A DNA stretch of 64,000 nucleotides from Phymorhynchus buccinoides (taxonomy: Eukaryota; Mollusca; Gastropoda; Neogastropoda; Raphitomidae), in NCBI GenBank assembly GCA_017654935.2, contig CM065695.1, forward strand, positions 24,722,475 through 24,786,474, given 5' to 3'. Each line of letters starts with the position of its first letter. Position 1 is the first letter of the stretch. Made by a program: the position numbers and the translations under genes. Shown here piece by piece: positions 31,337 through 42,269 of the stretch. The notes beneath the pieces are model-generated. The model was not told where the DNA came from. It worked only from the letters and a program-made list of their open reading frames with translations, and made no database searches.

Positions 31337-34300
31337 ATAATGATAAAATCACCACACAGCAGCAACACCCCCCAGATATTCCATTCCCCAATAATACTTC
31401 GTATCTGTTCACTACCCAGAAGACTTTTTCGGGCTCACTACAAGAGAGGAACATCTGTCCAGGTCTCGACGAATTAATGAAGCTCAAAGGCAGCAGCAAC
31501 ATTACAATGATAAGGAAAAGTGGAATTGATTGTCATAAACAAATCCCAGACTTCACGACACAAAGTGGGGCGGTTTACGGTGAATGTCAGGATACTACTA
31601 CATTTTGTAGACTACAGCTGAAAGAGCTGCCAAGTAAACACATTCTTGTTCATCTCCAACGACTGGAGTATTGGTGTAGTGACAATGACTGGGCCACACA
31701 TATCTTATGTGACTCGCGTGGTTATGGTCTGAACGTAAGATGTGGTGTCCATTCTCTTGAGGAAATCTATAAAGGATGTTATAACAAAATATTTATTGAC
31801 ATTCGCGGTAATGCCAAGGTAAGAATTATGTCTAAAGTGATGAATGGCTTTGACTTTGTTTTAAGACCTGACTCCAACACTTCTGGACTTTTAACAGCTC
31901 CATTTTTTGACTATTATTTCAAGGTGAAAATGACAGAAGAACTGAAAGGACCCCCTGGATCTGTTCTTATTATCAGTTTTAAGCAATTATCTTCCATTAA
32001 TGCTCATTGTTCTTCATGTAAATATTACACTCATTTTATACACGGGGAAACAACGCCTGTTAAGGAGAGCAAAATAAAAGTTTGCAATCCAGGCACATCT
32101 CCAATAAAAATGTTCTTTACATCACGTCTTCATGTTTATTTTGACACATCTTTTCACAAAAGGAAGACACTTTGTGATCGTGGTCTTACAATGTATTTTT
32201 CCTTTTTAACGAAATTTGAATACCCCAAACAGCTTTCAAGCAGCTGGTTAAACTGTTCAGTACAGCACTATCATAAGTTTCAACATCACGTTCACTGTAA
32301 TCTGAAGCCTGAATGTGAAGGAGGCCAAGATGAATCCGAGCACTGTCCTTTCAGCAGTTTTCATTGCCACGGTTTGGTGGCTTCACACAACAAATGCTTG
32401 AAACCAGTTTTTAGGGGTAATAGAGGACTTTCTCAATCACATGGAAAATACCTGTGCATGAAAATGGCTGGGAGGCTGGTTTCGATTAAAACAAGAGAAG
32501 AGCAGGACCATACTTTGCCAATTTTAAGAAACATTCACCGTTTCTACTTACTATCCGGAGGTATCTACGGTTGGCCTCATGGTCCCTTTATGTACAGCAA
32601 GTTTATTAGATGGTCTGACAACACTCTGATCTACAATTTGGGCCATTTCAAAGGTTTCAGACAATTCTATCCAACAAGAAATGTCAGAGAAGCTTGCATT
32701 TTATTAATGAAGTTTAGCTTTTCATTCAATGACCTTTGCGAATTGTTTGAATTGATATTGTGTGAAATAAAATCACAATCATATGTAGTGGTTCGTGCAG
32801 TGAAATGTTCCTGTCCATCTACCTCATTTGGAATATCTTTGACACAACAACTGTTGTCTATTTGTAGGACGGGACATTTGATACATACATTTTTGTCACG
32901 CAAATCTGATTGTAACTTTCAAAACGGAAACCAGAATCTAAAAAACGTCAGTAAAGAGGATACAGAAATATTTAACCTTTGTTCTAAATGTTCTTCAAAT
33001 ACAGATATTGACTTTAAATGCACCAACGACGATACAAAATTACATTATTCTCTTGTCTGTGATTTCAGACAGAATTGTATTGATAACAGCGATGAGTCTT
33101 TCTGTGAAAAACCTGTTTGCAACGGATTTATATGCTCGAATGGCCAATGTGTCTTGCAAAGTCAACGTTGCAACGAACTTGCAGATTGCGTTGATCGTTC
33201 TGACGAGAGTGGATGCTCAGTCTACAAATACAGATTTGATATAAACAAAGTCTTCAAACAGTCATTATTCATCAATCTAGACGGCACAGGCTTCTTCACC
33301 CAACAACTATTGACTGAAATAGACTCGTGCCCTGACACTCATTACCGATGCATTACTGAACAGTTGCACTGTCTTCCTGTCTACACCCGGTGCAACGGTT
33401 TATTTGACTGTATTTATGGCGAGGATGAGAGCCTGTGTGGCACATGGGACTGCTGTGGGTACTACAGGTGTCACAGTTCCAAAGTCTGTGTGCACACAAA
33501 ACATCTCTGTGATGGCTGGAACCAGTGTCCACAGGGAGATGATGAGATGTGTGACAAAAACTGTCCTGTAGGTTGTCAGTGTGATGGCCATTCTTTTCAG
33601 TGTAGGAAATCTTTTCCTGCACACCTCTTCAATCAACTTCGATACCTAAATGCTAAAGGATCACAAATGTCTGTAGCTGATTTTGGTCAAAATACAAAGC
33701 TTATTTATCTTGATATGTCATTTTGTTCACTGGTGAATATTTCAGGATTAACACTTCCAAACTTGCAGATCCTTAATTTAGAAAGTAACAAGATCGTAGC
33801 CATTTCTTATATTTTCTTTAAAAGCCTACCTAATTTGAATATTTTGAAGGCAGCAAATAATATGGTTAAAAAAGTCACAATTCGATCTTCAAAAATTGTT
33901 CATCACTCTTTAAAACAGATTCATATTTCTAAAGGCTGCAAAGAATTGCTTGAAAAAGTCTTACCAGTCTACTTTCCTGGAATGACGTACTTAAATGTAT
34001 CCTTTTCTAGCATTTCAAACACACCACCTCAGTTTCTGAAACCATTTCCAAAATTAACCACATTGGATTTAAGAGGTAATCCATTCGATACTTTTTTTTC
34101 CAACGTCTTTTTGGGAATGAAGCATTTGAAAACGATTTATTCATCAAACTACAGATTCTGTTGTGATAAAGTGCTTCCGAAACACACAGGGAACATGAAA
34201 TGTTCCTCACCAAGTGCAATTATTTCTATGTGTACCAACTTAATACCAACCAATTCTCATTTAACTTTCTTTTGGTTGATGACAGTGTTTATTGTATGTG

Positions 34301-35170
34301 GAAGTATTTTATCTTTTGCAATCCCTTTAGACAGAAAGAATATGTTTGGGAATGTTTTTGTCACTTTCAACACTCATTTAGAAATTAGTATGCATGGAAT
34401 TGCATATCATAATAATCATGGCAGCTAATAACATGTTTGCTGGTAGGTATATCCAATTCGAAAAGTCATGGATTGACAGCTTTACGTGTAAACTGGCTGG
34501 CTTTTTGTTTATTCTCTCAATTGAAGTGTCACTTTTAATCACGTCTTTTCTCACACTGGATACAGCAATGAACATTCGTTTCTTAAGGAATTTACACCGA
34601 ATTGATCATCGTCGGACATATTTGATTTTAATATCATTGTGGGCTATAGGTGCAATGTTATCATCAATGCCTTTCCTACCAGGATTGTCCCATTGGGGAG
34701 CGAATGCCCAATCTGGTTTGTGTCGCCTGGTTGCATTGGATCATCACAACACAGGAACAGATTTCAAATGGTTCACCGTTTGTGAGATGTTGAATGTCAT
34801 ACTGTGCCTGGGCATCATAGCTGGCCAAATCGTCATACAGAGATACGTATCAAGACATCTGATCGCAGCAGAGCTTAGGGAAAGGCTCCTTCATGATCGC
34901 GCTAGTTTTCTTCTCAAAGGAGCAACAATGAACACAATGTGTTGTATGTCGTCATTTCTCATCACAGTTATTGGTTTGTTTGAACACGAATTGTTCAGCA
35001 GAATGCGTGGGCCAATAGTAGTGTTTGTCTTACCGCTCGGCTCTGCAATGAATCCAGCGTTCTTTCTTTGGTCTGTTGCGTCGCTTCGACGAAATCGCTT
35101 GCAGGAAGAAAGACTGTTGAAACTGATGAAACTACGAATCGCGTCACAGAAAACGAACAGGAGGATATAA
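31337..35170 (+). pseudogene. Receptor 2: CUB-like/lectin/LDLa/LRR seven-helix receptor with TM2 frameshift (first copy)
   Basis: The exon starts after the acceptor at 31336. Domains in order: a Cys-rich CUB-like region (about 31560-32230); a partial LDLa (about 32290-32350, ending QDESEHC); a C-type-lectin-like domain (32365-32785, with CMKMAGRLVSIKTREE and a final CE); LDLa modules at about 32974-33108, 33115-33216, 33328-33435 and 33448-33550; an LRR N-cap (CPVGCQCDG); leucine-rich repeats to about 34130; and TM1 (34258-34320). In TM2 four extra bases (ATGC repeated, about 34390-34397) shift the frame, so the long frame ends at 34428. The remaining helices continue in the other frame to TAA at 35168-35170. 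Alignment with receptor 1 through TM2 has no length difference once the shift is allowed for. TM3 ends LDTAM (the Asp-Arg arginine is gone) and TM7 has NPAFF. It is probably a pseudogene or a truncated one-helix ectodomain; both assembled copies share the shift. Confidence 0.8.
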
Positions 35171-35664
35171 AACCACAAGAAACAAGGCAACGTTTTTCGT
35201 TTTAAATTCGATTATGCACAATTGAAATTACATTAAGAATTCAAAGAACAAACACGAGGATATGAGGTTAAAAGAAAGATGGTGTCGTTTTTCGTTTTTA
35301 ATTGAATTATATCATATGATGAAAAATATGAGGAGCTACACATAAAATGATCATGTCGGGAAGAAATATGTTTCCATAAGCCGAAACCACCAAGGATTAA
35401 CAATTATTGGACAATTAGTCGTTTTAGGCAAATGTTTAATGATTGCATCATTACTCTATCCCTCTTAACCTACCGTTGGTTTAAAACTTCATTTGAATCA
35501 TAAAATTACTTTGATTCCCTAAACTTCAGAAGTTTCCTGCTTGTTCAATGGAATGATGTGTTGGTGTGCTTCCAATTAACGGGTCATTGTTTAGAGGAAC
35601 ATTTAGCGAAACGCTTAACAATATGTGTCCAGCATGTGGTGTAGTAGAACAAGAACAACGCTTT
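35171..35664. other. 3' flank of receptor 2, nothing else recognised
   Basis: AT-rich with no clear gene. Two similar strings beginning AGAACAAACACGAGGATATG and ACGAACAGGAGGATATAA suggest a small duplication of the gene's 3' end. Confidence 0.35.
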
Positions 35665-35837
35665 ATTATTTTTTATATAATAATAATAATAATAATGGGA
35701 ATTTATATAGCGCTCTTTCTCACATGAGCTCAGTGCGCTTTACATTGATAACAAGAACATTAAAGGCAAACAAATAATTAATCATTAGAAAGTAAAATAA
35801 GCACGATGCTTACACACAACGTTCTCTTACTTCCTTA

Positions 35838-35893
<56 letters not shown>

Positions 35894-36005
35894 CACACAC
35901 ACACGCACACCACACACCACAGAAACACACACACACATACATGCATGCGCACACGCACACTCGCACACAATTAATTATACAAGTAAAATAGTTACAACAT
36001 GAACA
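35665..36005 (-). mobile_element. 3' end of an L2/CR1-like element in inverted orientation (first copy)
   Basis: (AAT)n at about 35682-35697 is followed by GGGAATTTATATAGCGCTCT, the complement of the tail at about 22890-22910. The match continues through the AC array (35838-35930) to about 36005, where it stops. It is a short 5'-truncated copy of the same subfamily as the element at 21237, nearly identical in sequence. Confidence 0.88.
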
Positions 36006-36039
36006 TTAGAGAACGTAAGAAGGGGGTCTCTGACTCAGT

Positions 36040-36240
36040 ATCGGTTTCGGTTTCGGTTTCACTCCTCTATTTATTAAAAAACGGCTAAAATCACGCCTTT
36101 TTTAAAATGTTTTTTAACCCCCAAAAAGGCGTGATTTAATCGTTTTTTCGTGTTTTTTATTCTCGAAAACAGTGCGATTCAATCGTTTTTACTCTCGAAA
36201 ACAGCGTGATTTAATTGTTTTTTAATGAAAAAAAAAGAAG
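36040..36240. repeat. Hairpin and tandem CGAAAACAG...GTGATTTAATCG repeats at the edge of the virus-like module (first copy)
   Basis: AAAATCACGCCTTTTTT and AAAAAGGCGTGATTTAA form an inverted repeat. TCTCGAAAACAG followed by a TGATT(C/T)AAT(C/T)GTTTTT string repeats two to three times downstream, and GGTTTC is repeated at about 36044. It adjoins the ATPase gene's 3' end and might be a terminal region of the virus-like element, but no definite terminus was found. Confidence 0.5.
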
Positions 36241-36324
36241 GAAATTCTCATAAAATATTCTACACGTTCTGATTTTCTTCACAAACATTTGTACTGACTA
36301 GGAAAATCTGTTTTTAATACTAGT

Positions 36325-36743
36325 TTACAGAATTTTCTCTTTTTTTAGCCTTTGTTTTATTTTATTTTTTTCTTCTTTTGATTCGACAACATTTTCATCA
36401 AGACACTCATCAAAGCTGTTTTTGTCTTTAGTAAAAAACAAAACGACCGTCTTTAATTGTTCTCTAAAGTCCTTTAAAACCGAATTATATTTCTGCGTTA
36501 AAATCCATACGCTAATTCCTGCATGCCGACCACTGAATGCTAGTTTTGCTAAACTATTTCTTTTTTTGACAATGTCTCTTTCAGCTGAGCAATCATCAAT
36601 GATAAACAAAGTTGGTGTTCCTTTAAACAGTTTATAAAAAAACTCTAAACATTCGCTTAGTTTATTACTTGGATTGACTAAATAGATTTCGTCATCTGTC
36701 CAAATAAACTTTCTTTCTTTATAAGACTTGTTGAATTCTAATG
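36325..36743 (-). pseudogene. Packaging ATPase (FtsK/HerA-type), C-terminal half (first copy)
   Basis: Read leftward, this half carries a Walker B-type segment (LFIIDD) and then SGRHAGISVWILTQKY, a sensor-like segment typical of DNA-packaging ATPases of Polintons, adintoviruses and related viruses. It ends in a Lys/Glu-rich tail with a stop at 36325-36327. The N-terminal half with the Walker A motif lies at 38382-38533. A Tc1 transposon (36746-38379) separates them. The enzyme would pump DNA into capsids. The two halves fall in compatible frames either side of a TA target, so the insertion alone disrupts the gene here. Confidence 0.75.
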
Positions 36744-38381
36744 TAAGCTATCCACAAAAAGTTAAGGATCACTTGCAAACTAATTCATAACTTTCCAAAT
36801 AAGAAAGCCAATGCGTTGAAGTTTGGCCAACATTTAATTCAATGCTTTAGTGATAACGATACACAATTGCCTTCAATTTCGAGCAATCGTTTGGTCTGTA
36901 CATTTGATCAAAGTGGGTACGTATCGAAATTTGATTTCCCAAAGTCATTGAAATCACAAGACAGGGCATTCTGATGCTCCCAAAAGTTCAGTAATGCGTG
37001 TATCCGCCATGGCTGTTCTGGCGCTCGACGCAGCGAGTCCTCATGGAGTTGACCAGGGTGGTGAAGATCCTCTGTGGAAGCGCATGCCACTCAGCCTGCA
37101 GCATCTGGTAGAGGTGCTGGGCATCCCTGGGAGGGGGGTGGTTGCTCCTCACTTTGCGATCCAGCTCATCCCAGAGGTTCTCAATCGGGTTGAGATCGGG
37201 ACTGCATGCTGGCCACTCCATTCTGTTGACTCCAGACTGCTGCAGGAAGTCGTTGACCACCCTTGCCCTGTGGGGGCGAGCGTTGTCATCCTGGTAGACA
37301 GCCGGCGGTCCCATCTGCTGCAGTGTAGGCACAGCCAGCGGTCGAAGGATCTCATCCCGGTATCGGAGGCCAGTCAGGTTACCCTGTACATGATACAAGG
37401 GTGTTCTGTGGTGAAGGCTGAAGGCCCCCCAGACCATTACAGAACCTCCACCAAAGGCCACCTTTTCTTGGACAGTGGCGTCAATAAAGCGTTCCCCTGG
37501 GCGCCTCCAGACCCTCAGTCGGCCGTCGTTGTGGTTCAGGGTGAAGCGTGATTCATCACTGAACAGGACCTGGGACCATTGCTGACGTGTCCACCTCACG
37601 TGACGTCTGCAGAAGGCGCGGCGTGCTGCCCTATGGGCTGGAGTTAAGCGTGGCCGTACAGCTGGGCGACGAGAACGGAGGTTAAACCCATGAAGGCGGT
37701 TCCGTATGGTCTGCTGGCTGATGTTGATGTTAGTAGCCACCCTCAGCTGCCTTCGAATGATGCTGGAAGAGGCTGTTCTTGTCTGCAGGGCTTGTCGTTC
37801 AATGAGACGATCTTCACGTGGAGTTGTCTTCTTCGGTCGACCAGATCTGCGTCTTTCATGGACCCTCCCAGTGGCTGTGAAGCGTTGAATCAGTCTGACA
37901 ATGACCGAGATGGACACCTGAAGTCGCCTGGCCACTTCTCGCTTGGGAACACCATCTTGGTAACCATGCAACAGCTCGTCCCCTATCCAACTCGCTCAAT
38001 TTTCGTCGTGGAGGCATTGTCAAATCAGGCCTAATACTGGTGGTATGTCTTCTTATAAAGCCAAGCAAGAGACAGCATCTCACACATAAACAGCAGTGCT
38101 TGCACGTGCATAATGGTTTTTCCATCTGGCTTGTGCAATGTGTTCATGCAGAACGATCCAAAACAAGGTCCTTTTTCGCAAGTTTCCGCTTTTTCTTTTG
38201 CTGCCAAGCTCAGTAATAGAGAATCACGTGCAATGTTTCCACTAACACAACATCGCCCACTTACAGCTGAACAAGAATTCATAACAATTTGGCTTGACTG
38301 AGAAAAAAATAACAGGAGCGAACGGAGTTTATTGCGCACCTGTTTTCTCATAGTGATCCTTAACTTTTTGTGAGTAGTGTA
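36744..38381 (-). mobile_element. Tc1/mariner (DD34E) transposon with TA target duplication (first copy)
   Basis: TA at 36744-36745 and 38380-38381 flank a 1634-bp element. Inside both ends lies the same 20-bp inverted repeat, CACAAAAAGTTAAGGATCAC (36753-36772 and its complement 38353-38372), with 7 less conserved outer bases. The element carries one transposase gene on the minus strand and is inserted in the packaging ATPase gene. Confidence 0.95.
36988..38017 (-). pseudogene. Tc1-type transposase with one-base frameshift (first copy)
   Basis: The usual start is the ATG at 38015-38017 (MPPRRKLSELDRGRAVAW). One extra T near 37961, compared with the copy at 55296-56324, shifts the frame about 18 codons in. 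Everything downstream is intact: helix-turn-helix DNA-binding regions (VPKREVARRLQVS; RPKKTTPRED) and the catalytic triad in LFSDESRFTL, YQDDNARPH and NPIENLWDE, with 34 residues between the second Asp and the Glu (DD34E). It is inactive if the extra base is real. Confidence 0.9.
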
Positions 38382-38533
38382 GTACAAAAAATTACTATGT
38401 GTTCAAAGTGATTACGATAAACCGTTTGTATTAAATCTAAAGTGAACACACTTTTCCCGCAGCCTGTCATTCCACAAAATAAACCACAATGAGGTTCTTT
38501 TGTAAGGAAATTTAAATTAGTCTTCAAATCCAT
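38382..38533 (-). pseudogene. Packaging ATPase, N-terminal half (first copy)
   Basis: The ATG at 38531-38533 lies 4 nt after the stop of the capsid-like gene. The 50 codons contain HCGLFCGMTGCGKS, a Walker A motif (GxxxxGKS), then a hydrophobic strand (HIVIFC). Translation enters the Tc1 terminus and stops at 38360. The close spacing suggests the two genes belonged to one compact virus-like transcription unit. Confidence 0.78.
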
Positions 38534-38537
38534 TATT

Positions 38538-39109
38538 TTAATAAACAATATCTTTTAATCTGTTTTCTTCAATGTTCAGCTGAGCATCGCATAGTAAATA
38601 TACATAAATATATATTTGCTTCTTCTCTTCTGCTTCTTTGTGGATTTGAATGTTTATTCCTCCTGATCCATCACCAACTGTTCTTCCACTGCCATGTAGT
38701 TTGTTATCTTCTGTTGTTCTAAGATCTAGCCACAACGCATACTTCGAATATAAATAATCTTCAAGTCTGACATCATGAAGATGGAGGTCTTTGCAAATTA
38801 AATCAGCCGCCGGGTCTCTTTGCCGACCATCTCCACCCAACAGCTTTCGTATTTCATAAAAATGCTGATAAGGTAGAAGACCGCTTGCAAACAACTGATT
38901 CGGTTGTCCTTCAATTGTGCATGTTAGTTTAGTTATTTTAGGATTATGAAACTTCTCGCTTAATCTGTTAAAAGGTTTTTTGGACTCCTCAAACAGCAAC
39001 AAAATCCCTTTCAATGACCTTGCTGATACATTCAAATCGATGTTCCATTGTGTCTGATTTTGTTTTTAGTATTTTTACTGTGATTTAATCTGGTTGTAGT
39101 TATTGCTAT
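38538..39109 (-). pseudogene. Capsid-like protein, C-terminal part, running into the gap (first copy)
   Basis: This corresponds to the C-terminal 165 or so codons of the gene at 56845-58131. It has several substitutions (for example at 38681-38870) and a frame disrupted by small indels in the last 70 bases before the gap (39040-39109), where the second copy is clean. The rising error rate toward the contig end points to poor consensus there. Confidence 0.75.
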
Positions 39110-39609
39110 NNNNNNNNNNNNNNNNNNNNNNNNNNNNNNNNNNNNNNNNNNNNNNNNNNNNNNNNNNNNNNNNNNNNNNNNNNNNNNNNNNNNNNNNNNN
39201 NNNNNNNNNNNNNNNNNNNNNNNNNNNNNNNNNNNNNNNNNNNNNNNNNNNNNNNNNNNNNNNNNNNNNNNNNNNNNNNNNNNNNNNNNNNNNNNNNNNN
39301 NNNNNNNNNNNNNNNNNNNNNNNNNNNNNNNNNNNNNNNNNNNNNNNNNNNNNNNNNNNNNNNNNNNNNNNNNNNNNNNNNNNNNNNNNNNNNNNNNNNN
39401 NNNNNNNNNNNNNNNNNNNNNNNNNNNNNNNNNNNNNNNNNNNNNNNNNNNNNNNNNNNNNNNNNNNNNNNNNNNNNNNNNNNNNNNNNNNNNNNNNNNN
39501 NNNNNNNNNNNNNNNNNNNNNNNNNNNNNNNNNNNNNNNNNNNNNNNNNNNNNNNNNNNNNNNNNNNNNNNNNNNNNNNNNNNNNNNNNNNNNNNNNNNN
39601 NNNNNNNNN
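39110..39609. other. Assembly gap of exactly 500 N between two overlapping contigs
   Basis: The 17.8 kb left of the gap is repeated to its right with the same gene order. The left contig's last base corresponds to about 57418 and the right contig's first base to 21330. Confidence 0.99.
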
Positions 39610-40543
39610 TTGGGGCCAGTTCTCTTTGTCCTGTACACTGCTCCTCTATCTGATGTTTTTTGCTAGTCACTCTGTTATTGACCATTCCTTTGCTGATGAT
39701 ACACAGCTTCAAAAATCGGCGGAACCTACCCAACTTGACAGCGCTATTCAGTCTATGGAATCCTGCCTTCATGATGTCAAATCCTGGATGACATGCAACA
39801 AATTAAAACTTAATGATGACAAAACGGAAGCTCTGATTGTTTCCTCTCAGCGTATGTCTGCAACGATATCTCTTCCAGAAACTCTTACAGTTGGCAATGC
39901 TTGTGTTCAGTTTTTTAAGTCAGCAAAGAATCTCGGAGTTACCCTCGATTCAAATCTTAAAATGCATAAACAGGTTATTAATAGAGTCATACGTTCCATC
40001 AATTATGAGCTCAGACGAATCAGTGCTGTTCGACACTTTCTGTCTGTTGCAGCCACGAAAACTCTTATTTCTGCCGTTATTCTTTCCCGCATTGACTATT
40101 GCAACTCTCTTCTCTGTGGCTGTCCTCAGTATCTCCTGCAACGTGTTCAAAAACTGCAAAACAGTGCAGCACGCCTCACTCTCAAGATTCCACGTTCTGA
40201 TCATATAACACCTCATCTTCGTAACTTGCACTGGCTTCCAGTAGAGGCTAGAATCAAGTATAAAATAGCTTGCCTTTGTTTCGGTGCTGTTCACTCTTCT
40301 GGTCCTGTCTATCTCTCCGAACTAGTAACTGTCTACTTACCTGCTCGCTCACTACGTTCTTCCTCTGACTGCTGCACACTCAAGGTTCCTCGGGTCCACA
40401 CGAAATCGTTTGGTGAACGATCTTTCTACTATTTAACACCTCACTTATGGAATTCCCTCCCACAACATGTCCGCTCATCTGACTCTATTTCCGCCTTTCG
40501 CTCTGCCCTTAAAAATCACTTGTTTCGGACATATTATGATTGA
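39610..40543 (+). CDS. Reverse transcriptase of the nested L2/CR1-like element (second copy)
   Basis: Same domain order as 21330-22259. One extra T near 39661, close to the contig edge, shifts the frame just before HSVIDHSFADD, so the first 17 codons are out of frame with the rest. A 3-nt difference (about 39982) adds one codon relative to the first copy. The gene ends TGATTG at 40541. Confidence 0.85.
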
Positions 40544-40991
40544 TTAGTGTTTGTGTGTGAGTGTGTGTGTGTTTGTGTTTGTGTGTGGGGGGGGGGGGGG
40601 GTGTGGGGGTGTCCGTTTTATTGCAGAAATATTGTAAAAAAAATTGTATTTACAATTATTTTATTATTCGTATTTTGTATGTAGAATGTCTACGTCTTGT
40701 AAACTTTAAATGCTTGTAAATGAGGTAGAAGGGTATTTTTGTTTTTGCAAAATTTGTCTATTATAATTAGTCATGTAATTGGTATGTCGATGGCAGTATG
40801 ATTTTATTTCAAGTTGCAGTATTGTATTCAAACTTGATTGGGAATGTGAATGTGGTCTCTATGTTTCTTCTTAGAATATTCATGTTCATATTGTAACTAT
40901 TTTACTCTTGTATAATTAATTGTGTGCGAGTGTGTGTGTGCGCATGCATGTGTGTGTATGTGTGCGTGTGTGTGTGTGTGTGTGTGGTGTG

Positions 40992-41022
<31 letters not shown>

Positions 41023-41033
41023 TGTGTGTGTGT

Positions 41034-41071
<38 letters not shown>

Positions 41072-41232
41072 TAAGGAAGTAAGAGAACGTTGTGTGTAAG
41101 TATCGTGCTTATTTTACTTTCTAATGATTAATTATTTGTTTGCCTTTAATGTTCTTGTTATCAATGTAAAGTGCACTGAGCTCATGTGAGAAAGAGCGCT
41201 ATATAAATTCCCATTATTATTATTATTATTAT
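40544..41232 (+). mobile_element. L2/CR1-like 3' UTR, GT array and (ATT)n tail (second copy)
   Basis: As at 22260-22925. The G run after the stop and the GT array (40931-41069) differ in length and interruption. The tail AGCGCTATATAAATTCCC plus (ATT)n abuts TAGAC at 41233-41237. Confidence 0.88.
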
Positions 41233-41237
41233 TAGAC

Positions 41238-42269
41238 TATTCCCGGGAAATGCTTTCCATGGCAGGCCTGGAAATAGACGATATTGAAACCCACCCAAAA
41301 TGTCCTATTCCACATTGGGAGTGGGAATCAGCAAACTTTGATATCTCACTACATCAGATGTATTCCAAATCAAATCAACCAAACCTACTCTCAGTTGCTG
41401 CTAAAGAAAAAATGTCTGAAATCCAACACCACTTATTGATTTACACAGACGGATCCAAGATCTCCAAATCACAAATAGGTTGCGCTTTTACCATTCCAAC
41501 CCTCAAAATAACTAAATCCTTTTGTCTAAATTCAAAAATCTCAATATTCAGTGCAGAACTCTGGGCAATTCTTGAAGCCTGCTTTTTTATTAATGAATTC
41601 CCAAAATCACCTTTCCAAGTTACAATCCTTACAGATTCTCTATCCTCAGTGCAAGCACTGCAAAGCAATACAAAAAACAGAAGAAAAATTATTCAAGAAA
41701 TACAAAACCTTATACATCAAATAAGAATTAAAAGCACTGATTTAACTATAATGTGGATCCCTTCCCACCTGGGACTTATGGGGAACAACCTCGCGGACAT
41801 AGCTGCCAAAAGGGCAGCAGAACATACCGAGGGCCAGACTATAAATATTAAATTATCCCTTTCTGAATTTAAAAATCACTTAAAACGTTGTGTGTTCCAG
41901 AAGTGGGCCAAGGAGTTGGATTCCTACTCCGCGGCCCACTCCCGGTACAGGAAATTTATTAAAGATGGACTTTGTTTGTCTGTCCCCTACAAAATTCAGG
42001 GCAGAATCAATAGATTCTACACTGACTCCATCCAATGTAAATTTAAGAGCACCCCATGCAAATGTTGAGAAATCTTCAGTTTGAATCATATTTTTGATCC
42101 CTGTAATCAGATAAAGAATGAACTACAACCTGTTATAGATAAATGTGAACAAAATAATCTAACATACAATGAAAAAAATATCTTAAGTAAACACGATAAA
42201 TTAGGTTGGTCACCAATAGTTTGGCTCGCCGGGACAATTGGCCAGGCGTCATTCAACCATCTTATATAA
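41238..42269 (+). pseudogene. RNase H and C-terminal tail of the I-group element (second copy)
   Basis: Near-identical to 22931-23962, including the TGA stop (42066-42068) that splits the zinc-binding tail. Three amino-acid differences are visible in the RNase H part. Sharing the stop shows the element died before the two copies separated. Confidence 0.8.

Noticed and set aside
36994..37551. 185-codon plus-strand frame opposite the transposase (and 55302-55859)
   Set aside because: Shadow of the Tc1 transposase on the other strand. It has no motif, and the true gene has complete catalytic residues.
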